From assembly GCA_029876055.1 (NCBI GenBank), contig CM056877.1, positions 2,356,001 through 2,420,000 of the forward strand: DNA of 64,000 nucleotides, written 5' to 3'. Positions 21,748 through 33,678 of this stretch are shown here, one piece after another. Each line of letters opens with the position of its first letter. The first letter of the stretch is position 1. The position numbers and the translations under genes are program-made. The notes below the pieces were generated by a model. It saw only the letters and a list, made by a program, of their open reading frames with translations, ran no database searches and was not told the origin of the DNA. The DNA comes from Madurella fahalii. Its lineage: Eukaryota > Ascomycota > Sordariomycetes > Sordariales.

Positions 21748-23536
21748 ATGAGCCTCGTTGTTGAGTTCCTGAGCAGCATTCGGAAATTCCTCCTAGACCA
21801 CAATGGCGATGAGCTTCGTAACTGGTTGCTGGTCGAACATGAAGTCCCCGTTACCTACTTCCAAATGGGCAACGAGCTCAGGACTGGCTTCCGCTCCAAC
21901 TCCAATGCGCTTGAGAAGTTGATTGAGAGAAGTCTTCCGGAGGAGGATAACGTACCCGAAGGAAAGGGATCGCCGTGGCCAGGATTCAACTCGTTCATCA
22001 AGGACTACTTAGAATACTGGCGCGACGCGGATTTTGACGATGTCGTTCGACTGCATTCTCGGCTTAGCGAGCTTCTCATGTACAGTTCCTGTCCGGGCCA
22101 TCCCACGCTGGCGCTTTGCTAACGTGTCCCTTGCTTCTAGCTCCTGCGCAAATGCCCTAGCCAACCCTACGTATGGCATCATGCTGCTGCAGACCAGCAT
22201 GTCGCTCTCTGAATCGCTGTCCAATTTGGTTATGAGCCTAACTCGGCAGCCCCACTTGCTCGCGCAGATTCAGGGGGACGCAACTGGAGAGGAGGCGGGC
22301 GAGAGGAAGTCCATCGTGGAGCTGGCGGCTGATATCATTCAGAAGATCTTTACATCTTGTCTGACGGACCGCTCCAGCACGAGATGGTCGCCACCGAAAG
22401 GGAAGAAGGTGGCTGTCTACCTCTTTGCGAACCTCACCTTGAAGTTACTGTTTGCTGTAAGGAGGCTCCATCCCATGCGCCTGCCAGAGTGTGCTAACAG
22501 CATGTAGTGCGACAAGTCCCGGCTTGCCGTCCAGATGTTCACAAATCTTTCCACCAGCGGGCCAGCACTCTCACTCTACCCGGCGTCCCAGCGAGTCACC
22601 TTCCTCTACTACCTCGGCCGCTTCAATTTTGATCACGGCCACTACCTGCGCGCGCACATGTGCTTTGAGGAAGCGTACCGCCAATGCCTGCCCCAGTTCC
22701 AGAAGCACCGCCGGCAGATTCTCACATATTGGATTCCGACTAACCTCCTCCTCGGCCGTTTCCCCTCCCGAGCCCTGCTCGGACAACCCGAAGCTGCAGG
22801 CTTCGCCGACATCTTCCTACCCATCTGTGCCGCCGTCCGCTCGGGGAATTTCGTCACTTTCCACCAAGCCCTCGCCCACAGCCGTGACTGGCTCTGGGAC
22901 AAGGGCTTCTACCTCACCTTCCTGTACCGCCTCAAGCCCCTGATCTGGCGCTCCTTCACCAGGAAGACATTCCTTCTCACCTGGCAAGGCTCCATGGACG
23001 GCTCGTCCAACAGGGCCGCGTCGCTGTCCTTCGATGATCTCGTCACGACCGCGGGGTACGTGCAGAAGCTGCTGGAGGGTTACGTCCCCGCAAAACCTGC
23101 GCCGCGCGCACGCCCGCCGCACATCAACACCATCTTCATGAAGGCCGTGACCAATAGCGCCGCTGCCGAGGGGGAAGCCGACTCACTGCTCGTCCCGCCG
23201 CCGGGCGGGCCCCGATACCTGATGCCGTCCGAGGGCTTGATCTTTGGCAACAAGAAACCCGACCTCGACAACATCGAGTCGGTCGTCGCGGGGCTGGTCT
23301 ATTCGGGCTTGCTCAACGGGTTTATCGCGCGCCAGCAAAGGAGGTTTGCCGTGGAGGGCGCCAAGAGAAAAGGCGGCAATCCCGTCGCAGCCGGCTGGCC
23401 CAACCCCTACGAGAGCATACTAGAGCGCTTCAAGGAAGAGTATCAGGAGGCCCTAGATGCTTGCGACAGCGGGGAGAACGTGGAGCCGCCTGGAGAGTTG
23501 GATGATGTTCCTGGTTGGGTACGGAATCCGCCATGA
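21748..23536 (+). CDS. PCI-domain protein of the PCID2/Thp1/CSN12 group
   Basis: Three exons (21748-22079, 22141-22456, 22508-23536; introns 61 and 51 nt) encode 558 residues. The segment from about residue 240 onward (SQRVTFLYYLGRFNFDHGHY, then HRRQILTYWIPTNLLLGR) is the signature helical-repeat part of PCID2/Thp1/CSN12 proteins. A PCI winged helix follows, ending near NIESVVAGLVYSGLLNGFI. Members act in TREX-2 mRNA export with Sac3 or associate with the COP9 signalosome and splicing. Sequence alone does not decide between Thp1 and Csn12 roles. It is somewhat longer than typical Csn12 (about 420-460), with extra sequence in the middle (Pro-rich, near residues 410-450) and at the C-terminus. 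Confidence 0.85.
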
Positions 23537-24643
23537 TCTCCCTGTCGTGTGGGAAGAGGAAGCAAACTCTGTCTGATCAAGCAAATCACCAAAGTCCATG
23601 TGCTGAATAGGTAACAAATAAATGAATCTCCCGTTCTAAGGCCGCCGTGGTGGCTTCAGAAGAAGAGTCGCAGTTGCCTTGGCTCTAAATACCGCCTTTG
23701 CCCGCCCAAGTGTCTCCCTTCATCATCTCTCTCGACCCCAGATATACACACACATTGCACTGCACTCACGGAACAAAGGTTCAACTTTGCCATCGTCAAT
23801 CATCTTCATTTTCATCCACTAAACCTGTCATGTCTACCTCCGGACGAAACCCAGGGGTCCTCATCAAAGCCGTCCCTAGTTGAACCGTAGCTGGGACGTG
23901 AAGAGCCGCGAGACCGACGAGTGTACCGACTTTCGTTTGTCCATTCCCCGAAATTCGTCCCGATAACAATTCCATTCGTCTTTCTTCACTCGTGCTCTTT
24001 TCCCGCCAGACATTTCTCCAGCCATGAACCAAGTACCAAGTCCAAAAACCTTCCCAAAAAAAAAGAGCCCAACAACTTAACAACCCTCCAATGACCGCAA
24101 GGTCCAAATCAAGAAAATAAATATCAAAAAGGGGTATATCGCTGAAGCTGCAACAAACAACAGACGTCGCGGTTGAAGGAGAAGAAACAAACAGCAGAAT
24201 TAGGCTGGCGGAATCGAAGGCGAAAGTTGGCAAAGAGTCAGCCGTCGTCGCGGGGTTGCGGACCGCTGTAATAACAATAAACACTAGCGCAACCGGGGTT
24301 GGCGAAAATAAACGGTGCATCAACAATAGGTCGGGTGGGCGGTCGTCTGGCGAAGCTGGATCGAGGGGAACCGTGTGCCAGCGCAGTTGCAACAAAAGCA
24401 GGCCTCGGGAGACCATGAACCGTCATCATCGCCCGGACTAAAATATCGAAGCAAAGAAGATGCTAGCAAAAACTGCTGTGAAGGACTAAAGGCCGTCGAG
24501 AGTCGAGGGCGCGCGCCAAATCGCAATACCAGAAGACGACGTAACGGACAATGCCGCCCAATGCCACGTTGGTCTAGCGGAATATTGACGGGAACCGAAT
24601 GTGAATGGGAACGACGCGTTAGCCGGTCGAGGGAAACAGAACC
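23537..24643. other. Convergent 3' region, PCI protein / SUN protein
   Basis: 1.1 kb tail-to-tail gap. AATAAA occurs at about 23617, downstream of the PCI gene. A 206-codon minus-strand frame (24416-23796) with hydrophobic stretches lies just downstream of the SUN gene. It shows no domain, and I treat it as UTR or spacer. Confidence 0.5.
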
Positions 24644-26108
24644 TCAGAATAGGGCGGCTGCAGCGACCAGAGCAACGACTAGGCCGGCGATGGCCGAGCC
24701 GCCGTTGTCAACGGCTGCCCCATCGTTACTTGGCGTAGCCGCAACGGGCGCCACCACCTTCGGCGTACTCTTCGTCGTCGGGGCGGGTGTCACGTTCGAT
24801 GTCGTATAATACTGCGTCTCTCCAGAGACTTCCTGCTCTTGGAAGAGACCTCCAAGGAAATCATCTGATGTCGTCGAAGGCGAAATGGACGTGGACGATT
24901 CATCGCTGGGCGACCATGAAGAAACGGCAACAGACGTCGAGCTGCTTGGGGGTTTTGCTACAGTCGAGATGGTCGTCGGCCGCGGCGGCCGCGGCGGCGG
25001 AGCTTTGGATGTAGTGGCCGGCTTTTCCGATCCACCAGTATCAAACACCACAATGTTGGCTGTCTTCCCCTTGGGGACGGTAACGACGCAGAAATTGGCA
25101 CCTCCAACTCCCTTGGTACCAACCGAGCTAGTAAGGCCATTGACACCGTCCTTGGATGGGTCTATGGAACAAGGCAGCCCGTTGCACCCCCCGTCAGGGC
25201 ACTCGATCTTGATACCGTACTTCGGCCCGCTCTTCGCCAGCGGAGCAGAGAGGAATTCGGGGTTCCACGCGATCTTCACAAACGTGTCGCCGTTGGCCAT
25301 GGTGTTGGCACCAGCAACGAAAGGACTCCAGTTCCCGATCGCCTCGCTAATCTTTCCCCATACACAACCTCTCGATGCGCCGATTCCGGGCGCGTTAACA
25401 TAGTAGCTTGTGAGACGTCAGCTATGACCCCTTCAGGGCCTCGCATGTGGGGTTTCTTACTGTGCAGCAGTCCCGGCCCAATAGTCTGGTCCTGGAACAG
25501 CCAGTGTTGTCGTGTCTGTGACATCGGTCGGGATAATCATGGCTTCATTGCCGGGCAGGACGGTCTGGCAAAACGAAACGATCTTGCCGGCCTTGTTGAC
25601 GGCCTTGACTGCACCTGTGCCATCCATGCAGTATGGCGAGTCCTCAAATGGCTTCTCGGCCTTTCCTCCGTTGCAATAAAGCCCGCCGTACTGGGAGTTG
25701 TCAGCACCGCCGTTCAAACCTAGATGGAAGCCCCGCGGCCACACTTACCATAGATTCCGGATAATTGTATGTCGTGTTCGGCTTCCACTGTGCCATCACC
25801 TTGCCCGGCACGCAGGCAATCGGGCACCACTTGCCATCTTCGCATGGTTCATCGGGGCTCATTGCGAAGCCGTTGTTCTCGGCCCCGGGAACGTACACCA
25901 GGTCCGGATGGTTGGGAAGCGAGCAAGTCGCTTTTCTTGCGGCTTTAGGGGCACCAAGAAGCCCACCCCGCTCATGGTCGTGTGTATGCCTCTTGGCATA
26001 TTGATCGTGAGCATGTCTGTGGCCATGGCCATGGTCCGCAGAGATGACCTGCGTGGAGAAGAGAATGGAGGCCGAGCCGAGGGCGGCCTGAAGGATCGAA
26101 AACTTCAT
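24644..26108 (-). CDS. SUN-family (GH132) cell-wall protein with GPI anchor signal
   Basis: Three exons (26108-25749, 25690-25461, 25406-24644; introns 58 and 54 nt) encode 450 residues. A signal peptide (MKFSILQAALGSASILFSTQVISA) is followed by a His-rich segment (HGHGHRHAHDQYAKRHTHDH) with a KR dipeptide that Kex2 could cut. The SUN domain (about 60-330) shows its typical Cys pattern: GKWCPIACVPGKVMAQW, YGGLYCNGG, and YYVNAPG with GCVWG and AIGNWSPFVAG. A Ser/Thr/Pro-rich stalk leads to a small-residue ω-region and the hydrophobic tail IAGLVVALVAAAALF, a GPI signal. The family acts on beta-glucan in wall remodelling and septation. The exon 2/3 junction (CA/C) gives H at residue 197 where relatives often have Q. 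Confidence 0.9.
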
Positions 26109-28510
26109 CGTCGGCAAGACTCGGGAATGTGAATGGCGACTTCGCGTGTCGCTTCCGGCGCAAGCGTGGAAGCTTAGACTACGCCGTACAAGTTGGCCCA
26201 CAACCCAGATGGGGCCACTTCAGACGTCGAAATCCTTTCTTTCCTGGTATGCGGCTTCAGAGCATAGCGAACGCGGCGCGGGAAACACGGTGGGAATGGT
26301 CCGGCCTCGTAAGTTAAGCAGGTTGGCAGACAAACGAACGACGTGTGCAACCCGCTCAAGGATGAGATTGCGATGGTGGGGACCAGAAACCAAGACTGCG
26401 GAACGAGCGACAAAAAGGAGAGAATGTCCTGGCGCAAGGCAAGGGGAAAAAAAAAAAAAAAAAAGAGGGTAAGGCGGTGCGAAGTGGAAAAGCGCGATCC
26501 GCTTGCCGGGGCTTGATGGCGTTTTTGCTCCATGTTTTTCTGGTGGCCCAGGGGAGACGGGTGCCACTGGAGGATCCAGCGCTGGGCGCCCATCTCGATA
26601 GCCTCATTAAACTGGCCAATCAGACTAGCCGTTCCTAGTCTCATGTCGGCACTGGCCGTTACATCGGCAGGGGCCATGTCAGGAACAGACGTCGTGAGCC
26701 AATGGCGGGTGCAGCTGGAAATTGTGGCACTAAACCAAAGCGGGCTGACGAAATGAGATTTCCAACCGGCCGCTGCCCGGACTCTCCACGGCGCGGTGGA
26801 AAAGTGGAATTAAGGCCCTGTTTAGGCTTGATGGATGGATGGATGGATGAGTCTGCTTGCCGTCTTGGTCGGCGATCCTCCATTGCTTCTTTTGCGTGCC
26901 TTGTAGTTGCCGGCTGGTCGAGGGCCCATGCCGAAATCCCCCAGCTGTCGAGGGGAAATTGGGCTGTCGACCACAATATCGTTTCGGCGCCCGACGGCGT
27001 GATGACGCAAGGAGGTTCTCAGTAGCGAGGGCACGTTTGGGGTCCCCATGGGCCGCATTCTAGCCGAGCTCTACCATAAGCTATTTCTACCTACCAGGCC
27101 TCGACAGATCTGTCAGTGCCGCGGTGCTTCCCGGCCCCCGTCGCAGCAAGAGTTCTAGTGTAAACGCTATCTCCTTTGGAGCCACCAACACCAAAATACG
27201 TTGAAACGATAGGTGTTCTCAGAATAACCCCCCAGCGGAGGAAAGTCTCTGGCGAGCCGTTCCAGCGGCCATATCGCATCTCAAAGTGTCTGCTGATGCT
27301 GATGGTGCTGCGAAAAGACTTCGGGGAAGATGAGTCGTTCCTCTGACCCGTCACGTTGAACAAGCGTATCTTGACTCAGTATCCTCCTCTCAATATGTTC
27401 GTTATCACGGCTAATATAAAGTCATCATAGCCCGCCAGGTCTGACAAAGCTTCACATCGGCTGGTCTTGTTTCCGTTCCCGTTTCTCTTGGCAGACGGTT
27501 GGTTGTTTCTGTGCTATTTCCTGGTTTGCCGATCGTCGCGCCGCTTGGTTTCGCATGAACTGAGAGATTGAGTCGCCCGGTTAAACAGCAGGTGACTGAC
27601 GGAGAGGATATTTTGGTTGATGGGAGCTACTTTGGTAGGGGGATGAGAGACCGTCAGGATGTGAGGTGCGGTTTTTGTGTTGGGATTGGTCGGTTGAGGG
27701 TGGAGAGATATCGTTGCTCACTCGGCTTATGGGGCCTGATCATCGCCAAACTTGCAAACCAAGCATCACGATCTTGTCGATCCTCCACAACGCCTCGATC
27801 TTTAGTCGTCGGCAGATCATTCATCCCACTTCTCTACGATCTCTACGCGCGATGCGATGGTGCCTAGACTCCGCGTACACTGTAGTCGACGACCACGCGA
27901 TTCGTACTCCAGTGCGGTCGCCTCGCACATCCTTCTCGTGCCGGCCCTGGACACCGTCATCTTCCGCGCAACGGCTTCTCACGCGCAAAACGCTTCTATC
28001 GAGCCCCCCCCAGCTTCCGTATTATTCAGGTATCGGGAATTCCGTCCGATCTCAGTTTACCACATAAAGCAAATTCCACGACGCGAACAACGGACGATCA
28101 GCAACAAGCCGGATCTAAAAGCCCCAGAAAGCCTGCTTTTGATAGATTAAGCGGCAGTTGCATCTGCCCGGCCAGGCAGGGTAGATCATGGCGCGCCTCT
28201 TTGGTTTGGATGCTTCGTGTTCCTTCGAGGTTTGGGGAGATGAGCTTGGTGAAAGGTAGGCTGCGAATAGAATTAGATCTCGTGCAGGCATCACTGCATA
28301 TGCGGGAGATATGCCGCTATATCGAGTGAGTAGCACATGTTGCGAGTAATACTTGAGTAGACCCGTTCAGACCGTAGATAGACTGTACTGTCCACATGCC
28401 CTCCGGAGGCAGCAATTGGTCAGAGAAGCCCCTGAGGATAAAAGAAGAGCGTCGGAAGGACACCAAATGCTTGCGGCATATCGTTGTAGGGATGGGCAAA
28501 AGATATATGC
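26109..28510. other. 2.4-kb gene-free stretch left of tRNA-Leu
   Basis: No supported gene. It holds the SUN-gene promoter, an A18 run (26447-26464), a GATG repeat (26830-26850) and scattered short frames of up to 167 codons without domain features. Confidence 0.5.
26830..26850. repeat. GATG tetranucleotide repeat
   Basis: Five consecutive GATG units, intergenic. Confidence 0.85.
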
Positions 28511-28613
28511 TGACAAGGGTGAGATTCGAACTCACGCCCCTTTCGAGACCACGGATAATGATTAAGGGTTGGGCACCTTAACGTGGCGCCTTGGACCGCT
28601 CGGCCACCTTGCC
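28511..28613 (-). tRNA. tRNA-Leu (anticodon AAG) with a 21-nt intron
   Basis: On the minus strand the acceptor arm GGCAAGG pairs with CCUUGUC (one G-U). The D arm is GCC...GGC and the anticodon stem CCACG/CGUGG. The anticodon is AAG after U33. A 13-nt class II variable arm (UCUC-GAAA-GGGG-C) precedes a T arm GTGAG-TTCGAAT-CTCAC and discriminator A. The loop carries an intron at 28575-28555, one base 3' of the anticodon, the canonical position. The mature tRNA would be 82 nt, as expected for tRNA-Leu. Confidence 0.93.
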
Positions 28614-28973
28614 TTGGAATGCTTGTTGTGAGCTGTGTCTGCTGCAGAGGCTTTTTTGTGGAACTCGGTATGGTGGGATGGGCCGGGCATAACCTAATCG
28701 AAGCTGTGGGGCGGCAGGTTTGCCCACTTCTTAGGGCTAATTGTTGCATTCAAGTTGTTATCCTTCCTTGATTCCTACTTCCCTCGAGTCTCTGAATTGT
28801 GATACGAATAAAGGCAGGCGTTGTCCTTTGCTCTTGCCGGCGTCCGGAAAGGCGGTCCATTCCAAGCTACAATCAGATGGAAGGAAGATCCGTGTGATCT
28901 GCACGTGATTTACTTCAACATTTACATCTCACTCCCGTTCACCACACGTACCACATTCTCCTATGTACTTCAA
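28614..28973. other. Intergenic region between tRNA-Leu and CLR2
   Basis: The tRNA gene points left and CLR2 points right, so this 360-nt region holds the CLR2 promoter and the 5' flank of the tRNA gene. No other feature is seen. Confidence 0.5.
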
Positions 28974-30706
28974 ATGTTAAGCTTCCAAACACCAGCAATG
29001 GCAAATGCAGCCTCGCAAAACGATGCGAGCGCCGATTACTGGCCCATCCACATTGTGCGAAGCGATGGACAAGGATACGATGTAAAAGACCACTTTGCCC
29101 TCGATCCGAACGAGGACCAGGACGTGGCGCAGCTCGAGCGATGGGAAGTCATCGTCGCCGGCCATCTGCAGAATCAGTTGGCTCCGAAGGGCGACAGTAC
29201 GTATTTGTGATCAACTGGGATACGTATCTCCTAGCTATTGCAACGAGTGACCACTGACGGCATTTCAGAGAGGCAGTACAAGCTCGCCGGGTTTCCTAAA
29301 GGCTACGAGCTGCGTTGTGCCGTCAGGAAGGACCGTGGCAGGGACTACTTTCTCTACGGGCATCCGGCAGGCCCCAAGGCATACTACCGCACACCAGGCG
29401 AATTTGCCCTGCACGCTCTGTGGCTAGTCAGCGATTCGACCGACAACAGCCAATGTCCCTGCGATTTATGCCCAAGGTATCTTGAGGCCAGAGCCAGGCA
29501 GCAACCGCTACCAGCCGTCCCTCAGCAGCCGGCGGCGCGACCGCCAGCACAGTCTGCCCCCCCGTAGCGGCGAGCGGCCTCGCGCCGACGACCACCGGTC
29601 CTCCTCCCGGGACAAGCGGTCCAACCAATGTTTTCCGTGTTGGCGAACTGGTCTGGTATAGGCACACGGCCTGGCGGCTCGGGGTTATCCTGTCCATCGC
29701 TCCGAAGCCGGGCAACGCAGCAGCGCCTGGGGCATCCGATGCGGACTACAGTTTCACACTCGCGCCATTGGGCCACTTTCTGCTAGCCCAGGGAACCCTC
29801 GTGAAGGGATCTGACTCCATGCGCCCGTTCCTCACCTTCAGTGTGCCCGACGCGGACATGGACGATCTCAAGGACAAGACTTTTGAGGCGGTCGACTGGC
29901 AGAGCCTCACCTACAGCTACTCGCAGGACCCCGATCCTAGCAAAAAGGCCATGAACCTGCAAAGGATTGGGCTTGAGGCATCAAAGATGGGTGCCCGTGC
30001 CATCAATGACTGCTTCTCGACCTTTGGCCTCCTCAGGGAAGGCCCTACGCCCAACAATGACATCCACACCCAGCACTACACCGGTGTCTACCTAGGCGCA
30101 GAGATGGTCTGCGTTGGCGACCCCATCCGTGTCACGCCGACTGCATCGGCTGGCTCCACCACTCTCGGCGTCAGCGCGACCGTGCCCGTGCCGCCCGATG
30201 CCACCCTCGTGATGCTTATTGACCAGATCGTAGTCGTTACTTCGCTTTTGCCGTCCGGCCCCGCCGCCGCCCACTCCGGCTTACAGTTCAGGGGCAGCCT
30301 GTACCGTACCGTCCGGTCTCCAGCACACGCCCCGCCTGGAGGTGCAGTTGCCGCCGAGAACCTTGGCCCGGCCTTTGCCGAGGAGCTCGCGACACGCAAC
30401 GCCATTGATACGGACAAGGCTATGCGTTGGTGGTGGGTGCAAGCGGCCCCGGGACTGCACCTCCGCGCGGAGCAGGACGTACAGGGGCGGTTCTATGTTA
30501 CGGAGAAGCTCATGAGCATTATCGATCCTGTACGGTACCAAAAGTGGGTGGAAAACGGACAGCTGGAGGAGGCGCCGGCATATCTGAACAACAGGAACCA
30601 AAGTGGGGCCGGTCATTTTTATGGCCGTCGGCCTTGCAGAGCGGCGACCTTGGGCCAGGCAGTATCGGTTAAGTTTATGGCGCCAGCGGGCATGGTTGAG
30701 AATTGA
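28974..30706 (+). CDS. clr2: Clr2-like transcriptional silencing protein
   Basis: Three exons (28974-29196, 29269-29476, 29548-30706; introns 72 and 71 nt) encode 529 residues. The N-terminal part has the conserved block KLAGFPKGYELRCAVR, then DYFLYGHPAGPKAYYRTPGEFALHALWL and a CPCDLCPR cysteine pair, typical of the Clr2 N-terminal domain. The C-terminal domain starts FRVGELVWYRHTAWRLGVI and continues to the RWWWVQAAPGLHL region. In fission yeast Clr2 is a subunit of the SHREC histone-deacetylase/remodeller complex that silences heterochromatin; the nuclear role here is inferred. Intron 2 was chosen because it is the only reasonable-length intron that restores frame. A second Met at 28998 is an alternative start. 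AATAAA near 30887 follows. Confidence 0.85.
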
Positions 30707-33678
30707 GCGAGAGGGCGGGTTTACGAGGCGTTCGGTACGGGTTTCTCGTCATCGTAGAACTATAGTCTGCGGCAGGCTAAATGTGGATGGGCAGGACGGG
30801 AGCGTGGACGTCATGATTTACTCCGACATGGAACAGCGCAGCACAACTTAGTGAGGGTTCCCTCTCGTTCTTACCCAGTAGCAGACAAATAAACCTTTAT
30901 CGTTATGCCCTACATAGCAGCGAAGTGTCTCACATGCATCACAAAGGTTCCTAGGCACCAGAGAATTTGAAGCGACCATCATGCGCCAAATCGTTCTAAA
31001 TAGTTTCCACCAAGTCCATTCCCATGGGTCTCCGTCTTCACTGTTCGAGACACAAGAGCCAGACCAAACAAGGATGTTGTAACACTACAGCAGTGCCATA
31101 CCGGAAATAGATGGCGAAGGATCTCCACCGAGGCCATGACACAGAACCCGGAGAGCTGGGTCGTGCCGAAAGAAGCGGTGAGCGGGACTGACGGGAACGG
31201 AAGTGACAAACTTACATCAATACGGTTCAATACGTAATAATGTAAACCCGCTAGTAACCCATTATAGTTACAAAGAACGGCCGAAGAATTCTCTCTCCCT
31301 TGGCACTGTGGAAATTGTTTGTTGTGTTTTTGCTAGGTCCAAGCGAAGCCTTGACGGAGAGGGTTGACAAACGCATGTAAATGATGCATGTATTACGAAG
31401 GCTTTTTGGGGGGAGGGCCGGCTGCGGGAAGATGCGATCAACAGTCCAGAAGAGTGCTGTCCCAACAGATCGACCGCATCACCAAGAAGCTGCGGGGCCT
31501 CCGAAAAGTTTTGGGAGGGAGAAAGCGGGATTGTGATTGTCCTATGAATGTGCAGTGCCATTGGAAGGGTCGTCAAGAAACGGCGCCCAAAGAATATGAT
31601 TCCAGCGACTTGCTTTGCGAACCAAATTTCCGCCTCGTCTGGAATCAGGTGTCGTGGTTTCCGTTTGGATGGGACTCTGTTACACTACGCGCCCGGCCCG
31701 AACTTTGACTGGCCAACCCGACACATTCAAGCTGAACAGTCAGCCGTCCCAAGAGTCCGGGTCCATCGCCCCATCTCAAATGAATTTAACCATGCTTTAC
31801 ATTACCGAAAAGATAGGCCCGATTCCAGTCTCCGTGCGGCGCAGTTTCCCATCGCCGGTAAAAATGCAAGGGATGGAACGGGATGCAGTCAGAATCCTAC
31901 CGGTGGTAAGCTTGGATGGTTGGTTTGCGTGGCTCGGTTAGCTCAGCACGGTCAACCACTCCGTTACCGACCCGTCGGTAACCCGAGCACAAGCAAGAAG
32001 CCAGGAGGAACCCAGGAGGAAGCTTGGAGGGACAACGAAACTGAGAGGGCACTTGGCAGCCAGCCAGATCAGCGAACTGTGACACGCGGCTAAAGGGCAT
32101 ACGGTAAAGTAACGAGAAGTAGAGAGAAAGTGAGAATAAGGAGTGGGGGGGGGGGGAATAAAAAAAATAAAATAAAATAAAGAATCCACACGACTTAGTT
32201 CCTGCCTCCGGCTTCCTGACAGAGCATCATGACCGGCCCAAAATCCCAAATTCGTGACCGGGGCGCCACCTCATACCGTAAAAGTGGAAGGTGGCATAGT
32301 TTAAAAGGGCAGTTAGTTGAAACCCGCGTGATTCGACATCCAACCTGCGTAGGTGGCGTCCAACAGGCCAACGCCTCGAACCGACCTTTCACAGCCGCCG
32401 CCCCGACTTCTCCAACCCAACCAACCCCCTTAAAAATTCCCGCCAACGTGGAAAGGGAGGGCGGGACGACTCGCTGTCGTGACCCTGGGTTGCCTAACGA
32501 ATGGTAATGCATGAAAAACACAATAGCTCCAACGCATCCCTTGCTTTACTGCAGGCTGCCGGTATCCAACGAAAAACCCTGAAACGAGCCGAGCGGCTGA
32601 CCCTGCCCTCAGTGCGCCTGTACTCCCACACCCACACCCACATCCCCCAATTGCCGTGATCAAAGGACCCAAGGGAATGGGACGCGGCAATGTCTTTTCA
32701 AGTCCCTGGGAATCCTGCGCGATTGGTTGCGGGAAGGAGAGACCAGAATTCTTTGTGTTACGCGGTTCATTAGCACATGTCATCCGACATCCTCGGTGGC
32801 ATATTCGGATCCGAGCTAGTCGCCGGCTTTTCGTGGTTTCACAAGAGACGTAAGAGGATTTCACACGGCGGGACTCGAGTGCGGAAATCTCAGATACAAT
32901 TATCTGATTCATTTCGTAAAGAGTTTGCGACTGAGATGCAAGTGGTGGACTCAAAAGAAAAGAGGGGAAGAAAGAGAAGAGAAAAAAAGAAGAGACCACT
33001 CGAATCTGTCGCCGCCTTTTCACCTTTTACATGTCCTGCTTGATGAGCCGTCAAAACCGGTCTGGATTATAGGTCCAACCCTGAACAACGGGACTCAATA
33101 TCCACTAGTTTCTCCTCCCAACCATCTCTCGCGTCCCAGCGCGCAAATCCCAGGGGTATTGAAACGATGTGCCCATTTTCATGCTTCCACTTCTCCCATC
33201 TTTTGCCAAGAATGCTATGCTCCACCCAGTCCAATCCAAGGCGAAGGGGTTTAGATGCAAGCGTAGCTGTCTAGATGCAATGTCGTGGTCGCGTGATATG
33301 GTTCGGAAGCGGATTGTGGTACTGGAGACTGAGCGGCGAAACGACTTAATACGTTGTGATAATGTTTCCGTGGCAGGGAGTGTGTAAGCGGTTGTCGAAA
33401 TAGAGGGAAGGTCAGTCATCGCCGCCGCTTGGTAAAATCTTCGTGAGTGCTGCTGGAAGATATGATACGTGGCGAATGAGGTTCATGCTGAAGAAGTGAT
33501 GGCGAGCGATTGCGTCCAGTGGGAAATGATATCCAAAAAGAAGAGGAAAAATAGGAACTCCCGCTCGCTTGCAAAGCGTCATTTTAACTCCTTGGTATTC
33601 GTGAACCTGTGGCCCCGGAACAGACTCTGGTCGAACGCCACCGTCGGACGGATGCGAGACGATAGCACCCGACTAGTG
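30707..33678. other. 3-kb gene-free stretch
   Basis: Nothing codes convincingly; frames of up to 197 codons lack domains and codon-use continuity. Contents noted: a G12 run (32145-32156) followed by an A/T-rich tract (32157-32185), and A-rich purine tracts at 32950-32995. It lies between the convergent 3' ends of CLR2 and the Cys/His-module gene. Confidence 0.45.

Noticed and set aside
23796..24416. 206-codon minus-strand frame with hydrophobic stretches
   Set aside because: It lies directly downstream of the SUN gene on the same strand, has no recognisable domain and mixes unrelated compositions; more likely 3' UTR or spacer.
31930..31995. GGTTAGCTCAGC string resembling a tRNA D arm
   Set aside because: No acceptor, anticodon or T arm can be formed around it.
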